A stretch of DNA of 10,643 nucleotides, taken from Mariprofundaceae bacterium (GTDB taxonomy: Bacteria > Pseudomonadota > Zetaproteobacteria > Mariprofundales > Mariprofundaceae). Of the stretch, positions 6,782 through 10,643 are shown one piece after another; within the stretch, counting starts at the first letter, position 1, and each line of letters starts with the position of its first letter. The stretch is taken from the NCBI GenBank assembly GCA_030950875.1, contig JAUZQS010000300.1:1-10643 (forward strand), given 5' to 3'. Position numbers and translations under genes: made by a program. The notes under the pieces were generated by a model. That model ran no database searches. It worked only from the letters and a program-made list of their open reading frames with translations, and was not told the DNA's origin.

Positions 6782-6795
6782 GCTAGGGTGTTTAA

Positions 6796-8676
6796 ATGTC
6801 TTCTGAAGAAAATGTACAAGAATTAAAGTTCTCCGAATTAGGTTTGTCGGATGACGTAATGAAGGGCTTGAATGATGCGGGTTATGAAGCCCCATCACCT
6901 ATTCAAGCTGAGATTATTCCGTATGTACTGGATAACCGTGATGTTCTGGGCCAAGCACAGACAGGTACGGGTAAAACGGCTGCTTTTGCATTGCCAGTGT
7001 TATCAAAAATTGATGTGAGCTTGCGTGATCCTCAGGTGTTGGTGCTTGCTCCAACCCGTGAATTGGCAATTCAGGTCGCTGAAGCATTTCAAAAATATGG
7101 TAGCCATATTAAAGGTTTTCATGTGTTGCCTATTTATGGTGGACAAAGTTATGACACGCAGCTGCGTCAGCTAAAACGTGGTGTGCATGTGGTGGTTGGA
7201 ACACCGGGTCGTGTCATGGATCATATGCGTCGTAAGACCTTGAAACTGGGCACTTTAAAAACATTGATTCTTGATGAAGCCGACGAAATGCTGCGCATGG
7301 GCTTTATTGATGATGTGGAATGGATTTTGGAGCAAACGCCAAGTGAGCGCCAAATTGCACTTTTCTCAGCAACCATGCCAGATGCCATTCGTAAAATTAC
7401 CAAGCGTTATCTGAAAAACCCTGAGCATGTCACGATTAAAAATAAGACCAGCACAGTATCGACTATTCGCCAGCGCTATTGGTCAGTCAGTGGCCGCCAT
7501 AAAATGGATGCGTTAACCCGTATCCTTGAAGCTGAAACCTTTGATGGCATGATTATCTTTGTGCGGACACGCGGTGCAACAGCAGAAGTCGCTGAAAAAC
7601 TTGAAGCACGCGGCTTTGCTGCAGCAGCACTAAATGGTGAAATAGTCCAGAATCAGCGTGAAAAAATTGTTGATCGTTTGAAAAAAGGCCATTTAGATAT
7701 TTTGGTTGCAACCGATGTGGTAGCCCGTGGCTTGGATATTGAGCGTATTTCACATGTCATCAACTATGATATTCCTGGTGATACAGAGTCCTATGTGCAT
7801 CGCATTGGTCGTACGGGGCGTGCTGGCCGTAAAGGTGATGCGATATTGTTTGTTGCACCACGTGAACGTCGCATGTTGTATTCGATTGAACGCGCAACAC
7901 GTCAAAAAATCGAAGAGTTTCAAATGCCGTCCACCTCGGATATTAATGATAAACGTATCGAAGGGTTTAAGCAGCGTATTCAAGCCACATTGGAAGAAGA
8001 TGGCTTGGAAATGTTCGCAAAAATCATTGAGCAATACGAAGTGGAACATCAAGTTCCCGCGCAAGAAATTGCTGCAGCATTGGCGAAAATGGTGCAGGGT
8101 GATCAACCTTTATTGTTGGCAGAATCACGCCGTTCAGAACGCAAGCCAGAGCGTCGTGAAGCCAGTAGTGAACGTGATTCTGAGCCTAAAAGAACCCGTG
8201 AAGAGCGTCCGCAACAAACAAGGCCTGCATCTTCCACACGTTCATTGCCGCGCTTGGAACGTGGCATGGAGCGCTTTCGTGTTGAAGTAGGCTCTGATCA
8301 TGATGCGCAAAAAGGCAATATTGTGGGTGCTGTTGCCAATGAATCGGGTATTGAAAACGAGTTTATCGGGCATATCGAAATTTATGATCAATACAGCACC
8401 ATTGATTTGCCTGAAGGCATGCCGAATCATATTTTGAAAACCTTGCAAAATACGCGTGTGTCGGATCGAAAAATGCAAATGACTCGCGAAGAGTCAGAAC
8501 ATGATACATCGGCTGAGCGTAAGCGCAGACCATCTCGACCTGCGAGCGGTGGTCACCGTGGCGGCGGAAGCCGTTCTGGATCTGGTCGGCCTCCAAGACG
8601 TACAGAAGGTCGTGGTGATGGACGTAGTGCGCCGCGCCGCAAGCCTGGTGGTTCAGGGCCGAAACGAGGCTCATAA
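6796..8676 (+). CDS. deaD: DEAD-box ATP-dependent RNA helicase, DeaD/CsdA type
   Basis: A 626-residue protein with a complete DEAD-box core: Q-motif region (F12 to SPIQ at 34-37), motif I AQTGTGKT (54-61), PTRELA (86-91), TPGR (136-139), DEAD (160-163), SAT (191-193), ATDVVARGLD (305-314) and HRIGRTGRAGR (335-345). An RNA-binding domain of the DbpA/CsdA type lies at about 489-563 (RFRVEVGSDHDAQKGNIVGAV). A basic Arg/Gly/Ser/Pro-rich tail (573-626) and a charged linker (445-485) flank it. Length and order match E. coli DeaD, which unwinds RNA in ribosome assembly and mRNA decay, mainly in the cold. The start has AGGG seven bases upstream. A strong terminator follows. Confidence 0.94.
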   Translation: MSSEENVQELKFSELGLSDDVMKGLNDAGYEAPSPIQAEIIPYVLDNRDVLGQAQTGTGKTAAFALPVLSKIDVSLRDPQVLVLAPTRELAIQVAEAFQKYGSHIKGFHVLPIYGGQSYDTQLRQLKRGVHVVVGTPGRVMDHMRRKTLKLGTLKTLILDEADEMLRMGFIDDVEWILEQTPSERQIALFSATMPDAIRKITKRYLKNPEHVTIKNKTSTVSTIRQRYWSVSGRHKMDALTRILEAETFDGMIIFVRTRGATAEVAEKLEARGFAAAALNGEIVQNQREKIVDRLKKGHLDILVATDVVARGLDIERISHVINYDIPGDTESYVHRIGRTGRAGRKGDAILFVAPRERRMLYSIERATRQKIEEFQMPSTSDINDKRIEGFKQRIQATLEEDGLEMFAKIIEQYEVEHQVPAQEIAAALAKMVQGDQPLLLAESRRSERKPERREASSERDSEPKRTREERPQQTRPASSTRSLPRLERGMERFRVEVGSDHDAQKGNIVGAVANESGIENEFIGHIEIYDQYSTIDLPEGMPNHILKTLQNTRVSDRKMQMTREESEHDTSAERKRRPSRPASGGHRGGGSRSGSGRPPRRTEGRGDGRSAPRRKPGGSGPKRGS

Positions 8677-8716
8677 ACAACAACTTGGATAGAGCGATCG
8701 TTTTTTGAATGGTTCT

Positions 8717-8751
8717 AAAAGGCACAAAGACTTGTTCTTTGTGCCTTTTTT
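8717..8751 (+). terminator. Intrinsic terminator after the helicase gene
   Basis: GGCACAAAG (8721-8729) pairs perfectly with CTTTGTGCC (8737-8745) around a seven-base loop, followed by TTTTTT. Flanking A-tract and T-tract extend the stem to 13 bp. It should stop transcription about 75 bases after the helicase stop codon and may act on both strands. Confidence 0.93.
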
Positions 8752-8783
8752 GTTTGGAGTAAGCCTGTTCGTGGAGGGCTGAT

Positions 8784-9578
8784 ATGGAATGGGATATATC
8801 ACTGCTTGTGTATGGTTTGACTGTCGGCCTTTGTGCAGGTGCGTTGGCAGGTTTCATGGCAGGGTTGGCAGGCGTGGGTGGCGGTTTAATCTACGTGCCA
8901 ACGTTTTATCTATTGATGCCAAACTCTGATAGTGACATGGCCTTAGCTATTTTTGTGAGCATGGTGGCTATTGCCATAACAGCAGGGTTCTCAGTGCGTT
9001 CGCATTGGCAGCTGGGTCATGTGGATGTTCGCTTGTGTCATTATTTGTGGCCTACCCTGTTGTTGGGTGCGAGTTTCGGCTTGTGGAGTACCTTGCTTTT
9101 GCCTGAAATCTGGATTCTTTTGGCTTTAGCGGCATTAAATGCTTGGGTGGCTTATGATTATGGTCGTGTGTTAGAGGGGAAAAATCAACATAAGGGGATG
9201 CTTGCTGTTCTAGGCTTACCCATTGGTTGTATATCGGGCGTACTGGGGATTGCCGGCGGGACGATGGTTGTGCCGTTATTAAGACGTTTTTTAGTATTAA
9301 AAAATGCCGTAGGTACATCAGCGATGTGTGGATTTATCATGGTCACTTTTGCAGTGTTTTTGAACTTATTGGGTGAATCAGGTTGGTGGAAATTATTACA
9401 AGGTCAATGGCCATTTCTATTGGCAACATGGATGGGTATATTGGTTACCATGCCATTTTCAGCCAGGAAATCGGCAGGCTGGCACGATAAACTTCAGGAG
9501 CGCCACCTTCGCATGCTTCTAAAATGCATATTCTCTTTTATCGCTATGATGTTCTGTGTGATTGCATGGTTGAAATAA
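8784..9578 (+). CDS. TauE/SafE family membrane permease
   Basis: A 264-residue inner-membrane protein with about eight hydrophobic segments. The two-fold repeat of the family is visible: AGFMAGLAGVGGGLIYVP (22-39) and IGCISGVLGIAGGTMVVP (147-164). Each repeat pairs a glycine-rich stretch with a VP. Members are thought to export small anions such as sulfite or sulfoacetate; the substrate here cannot be told. GGAGG (8773-8777) lies six bases before the ATG. The gene starts only about 30 bases after the strong terminator, so its promoter must be in or next to that hairpin, or it relies on read-through. Confidence 0.9.
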   Translation: MEWDISLLVYGLTVGLCAGALAGFMAGLAGVGGGLIYVPTFYLLMPNSDSDMALAIFVSMVAIAITAGFSVRSHWQLGHVDVRLCHYLWPTLLLGASFGLWSTLLLPEIWILLALAALNAWVAYDYGRVLEGKNQHKGMLAVLGLPIGCISGVLGIAGGTMVVPLLRRFLVLKNAVGTSAMCGFIMVTFAVFLNLLGESGWWKLLQGQWPFLLATWMGILVTMPFSARKSAGWHDKLQERHLRMLLKCIFSFIAMMFCVIAWLK

Positions 9579-9608
9579 AAAAGGAGTCACGATTTCTCGT
9601 AACTCCTT
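9574..9608 (-). terminator. Intrinsic terminator, originally of tRNA-Phe
   Basis: AAGGAGT (9581-9587) pairs with ACTCCTT (9602-9608), and ACGA with TCGT inside, around the loop TTTC with one mismatch. The T-rich tract lies on the minus strand, so it terminates leftward transcription. It sits about ten bases beyond the 3' end of the tRNA-Phe fragment. It also overlaps the 3' end of the permease gene region and could end that transcript less efficiently. Confidence 0.75.
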
Positions 9609-9617
9609 GTAATATAA

Positions 9618-9666
9618 TGGTGGCCAGACTTGGAATCGAACCAAGGACACAGGGATTTTCAGTCCC
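9618..9666 (-). other. 3' half of tRNA-Phe (GAA): attachment site of an integrated element
   Basis: Reading the minus strand from 9666 down: anticodon stem GGGA, loop CTGAAAA (anticodon GAA), stem TCCC, variable GTGTC after one extra base, T-arm CTTGG/CCAAG with loop TTCGATT, acceptor TCTGGCC, then ACCA. This is a good tRNA-Phe from position 28 to 76. The 5' part is missing: the acceptor partner GGCCAGA and a D-arm are absent from 9667 to 9700, and the pair 27-43 is a C-T mismatch. It is therefore a fragment, not a working tRNA. The integrase gene beside it marks it as the displaced attachment site. Confidence 0.88.
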
Positions 9667-9698
9667 GTTATTAACCTTTTCCATGTAGTCATTGTAAA

Positions 9699-9710
9699 GT
9701 AAATATTTAC
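9699..9710. repeat. Perfect 12-bp palindrome GTAAATATTTAC
   Basis: The palindrome lies about 30 bases inside the element from the attachment site, in the control region before the integrase gene. It could be an operator or a binding site for an excision factor; no direct evidence. Confidence 0.4.
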
Positions 9711-9731
9711 ATCTAAAACAATAAGTTAAGC

Positions 9732-9737
9732 TATAAT
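9732..9737 (+). promoter_or_regulatory. Candidate -10 box for the integrase gene
   Basis: A perfect TATAAT at 9732-9737, about 76 bases before the integrase start. The best -35 (TTACAT, 9707-9712) is at an over-long 19-bp spacing and overlaps the palindrome at 9699-9710. An AACATGTT palindrome lies just downstream (9751-9758). Confidence 0.35.
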
Positions 9738-9784
9738 TAGCGTATTTCATAACATGTTAAAAAGGTATCAATTTTATATTGACG

Positions 9785-9815
9785 CACCCATAATACACCC
9801 ATAGATTTCACCCAT
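9785..9815 (+). repeat. Three CACCCAT repeats overlapping the integrase start
   Basis: CACCCAT occurs at 9785-9791, 9796-9802 and 9809-9815, that is at 11- and 13-bp steps. The last copy includes the first two bases of the integrase ATG. Such repeats look like arm-type integrase binding sites, and their position would let the integrase repress its own gene. No ribosome binding site lies between them and the ATG. Confidence 0.5.
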
Positions 9816-10643
9816 GGCAATCACGAAATATAAAACAGAAGATAATAAAACTCGATATCAAGTTAGAGTTTATTACAAGGGTAAGCGTTATGGTGGCAAG
9901 TCTTTTGAAAGCAAACAAACTGCGCGGACTTGGGAGCGTCAAAAACTTGTTGAGTTAGAAAGTAAAGGTGTTTTTACAGATACAGATGAAGCTCATAATA
10001 CCATATTAAAAGATATGATTATTAAATACCGTGATACGGTATCAATTCGTAAAAAAGGCTTTAGTAGCGAAAAGGGAAAATTAAATAATATTGCCAATAG
10101 TGACTTTGCTAATAAACCACTATCACATATCCAAAGCAAGCATATTGCTGCATATAGAGATGAGCTGTTAAATGATGGATATGCACCTGCAACGGTTAAA
10201 CAGTACTTGGCATTGCTTTCTAATATATACACGAAAATCATTAACGAATGGCAAATTGCTACAGTGCAGCACGTTGTTAAAGGCGTTAAGCGTCCAGTTG
10301 TTAATAACGCTAGAGAACGGCGTTTACTTGGTGATGAGCAAGAAAGGTTATTAGCTAGTGCAGATGATCAATATGATTTAAGAAATGCTATTATTATTGC
10401 ATTGGAAACTGGTATGCGACAAGGCGAAATTGCATCATTGAAATGGCAAGATATTGATTTAAAGAAACGCCATATTTATGTTAGAAAATCAAAATCTGGA
10501 TTTACACGTACAGTTCGATTATCGAAAGTTGCAGTTGGTGTATTTAATTCAATGAAACTTAAGAATGGCAAAAAAGTGTTTGTAACCAAGGCAGGTGATA
10601 TATCAAGAGCATTTACAAGACTTGTTCGTAAGTTAGAAATAAA
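9814..10643 (+). CDS. Tyrosine recombinase (phage-type integrase), 3' end outside the window
   Basis: About 276 residues are visible and the frame is still open at the window edge. Residues 1-60 look like an arm-binding N-terminal domain (YQVRVYYKGKRYGGKSFESK). About 63-165 form the SAM-like core-binding domain, ending in a helix like PATVKQYLALLSNIYTKI. The catalytic domain starts near 175 with ALETGMRQGEIASLKWQDID, where R202 is the first catalytic arginine. K227 in RKSKSGFTRTVRLS is the likely catalytic lysine. The HxLRH box and the tyrosine lie beyond the edge. It lies next to a displaced tRNA-Phe 3' half and is therefore the element's own integrase. The DNA is visibly more A/T-rich than the core genes. 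The ATG at 9814 begins the usual domain but has no ribosome binding site. Confidence 0.9.
   Translation, partial: MAITKYKTEDNKTRYQVRVYYKGKRYGGKSFESKQTARTWERQKLVELESKGVFTDTDEAHNTILKDMIIKYRDTVSIRKKGFSSEKGKLNNIANSDFANKPLSHIQSKHIAAYRDELLNDGYAPATVKQYLALLSNIYTKIINEWQIATVQHVVKGVKRPVVNNARERRLLGDEQERLLASADDQYDLRNAIIIALETGMRQGEIASLKWQDIDLKKRHIYVRKSKSGFTRTVRLSKVAVGVFNSMKLKNGKKVFVTKAGDISRAFTRLVRKLEI

Larger units (their letters stand above)
6452..6795. promoter_or_regulatory. Divergent control region and helicase 5' leader
   Basis: No gene is visible in these 344 bases. The right part probably forms a leader of about 140 bases for the helicase gene, with a promoter candidate and a hairpin listed separately. 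CCCC (about 6688) and GGGG (about 6712) runs could also pair within the leader. Long structured leaders are usual for deaD-type genes and are sites of cold and auto-regulation; that this one works so is inference. A T-tract lies about 50 bases upstream of the minus-strand gene, but no clear promoter for it stands out. Confidence 0.5.

Noticed and set aside
7727..8290. 187-codon plus-strand frame inside the helicase gene
   Set aside because: It lies wholly within a well-supported helicase frame; its translation has no recognisable domain and has the composition of an out-of-frame reading.
8363..8857. 164-codon minus-strand frame across the helicase gene end
   Set aside because: It crosses a strong terminator and two well-supported genes on the other strand and has no recognisable motif.
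9618..9700. A complete tRNA-Phe gene
   Set aside because: The anticodon arm, T-arm and 3' acceptor strand are good, but no D-arm or 5' acceptor strand GGCCAGA exists, so only a 3' fragment is present.

Overview
The window reads as a stretch of conserved proteobacterial core chromosome running into a mobile element at the right edge. A ZapB-like/ZapA pair followed by 6S RNA and 5-formyl-THF cyclo-ligase is a classic proteobacterial neighbourhood. The YmdB-type phosphodiesterase in the same cluster is less usual for enterics and would fit a gamma- or zetaproteobacterium; this assignment is inference from gene content only. Core genes look moderately A/T-rich. The integrase region at the right end is visibly more A/T-rich.

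Layout. Positions 1-217 hold no gene, but contain two GTGCCCAA repeats and a possible 3' remnant of a tRNA. A small Cys-rich SAP-like protein (218-430, minus) follows, then about 340 bases of non-coding DNA with an 11-bp tandem repeat. Next is a PIN-PhoH ATPase (774-2141, minus), divergent from cutA (2260-2583) and ccdA (2699-3451). The next cluster, all on plus, is a ZapB-like coiled coil (3517-3807), zapA (3804-4097), 6S RNA (about 4083-4261), the cyclo-ligase gene (4288-4866) and a YmdB-like phosphodiesterase (4851-5651). A cyclic-nucleotide-binding protein with an FHA-like tail (5693-6451, minus) is divergent from a large DEAD-box RNA helicase of the DeaD/CsdA type (6796-8676). A strong intrinsic terminator and a TauE/SafE permease (8784-9578) close the core segment.

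At 9618-9666 (minus) lies only the 3' half of a tRNA-Phe. Its normal 5' half is absent, and a tyrosine recombinase gene begins about 150 bases further on and runs off the window. This is the signature of an element inserted in the 3' half of tRNA-Phe: 9618-9666 is the displaced attachment site, and DNA to the right belongs to the element.

Functional links: cutA-ccdA resembles the cutA-dsbD pairing of enterics (thiol-disulfide transfer to the periplasm). The zapB-like and zapA genes serve Z-ring assembly. The 6S RNA and cyclo-ligase gene form the conserved ssrS-ygfA unit, and the phosphodiesterase gene overlaps the cyclo-ligase gene. I saw no defence system, CRISPR array or biosynthetic cluster; element cargo would lie beyond the right edge.
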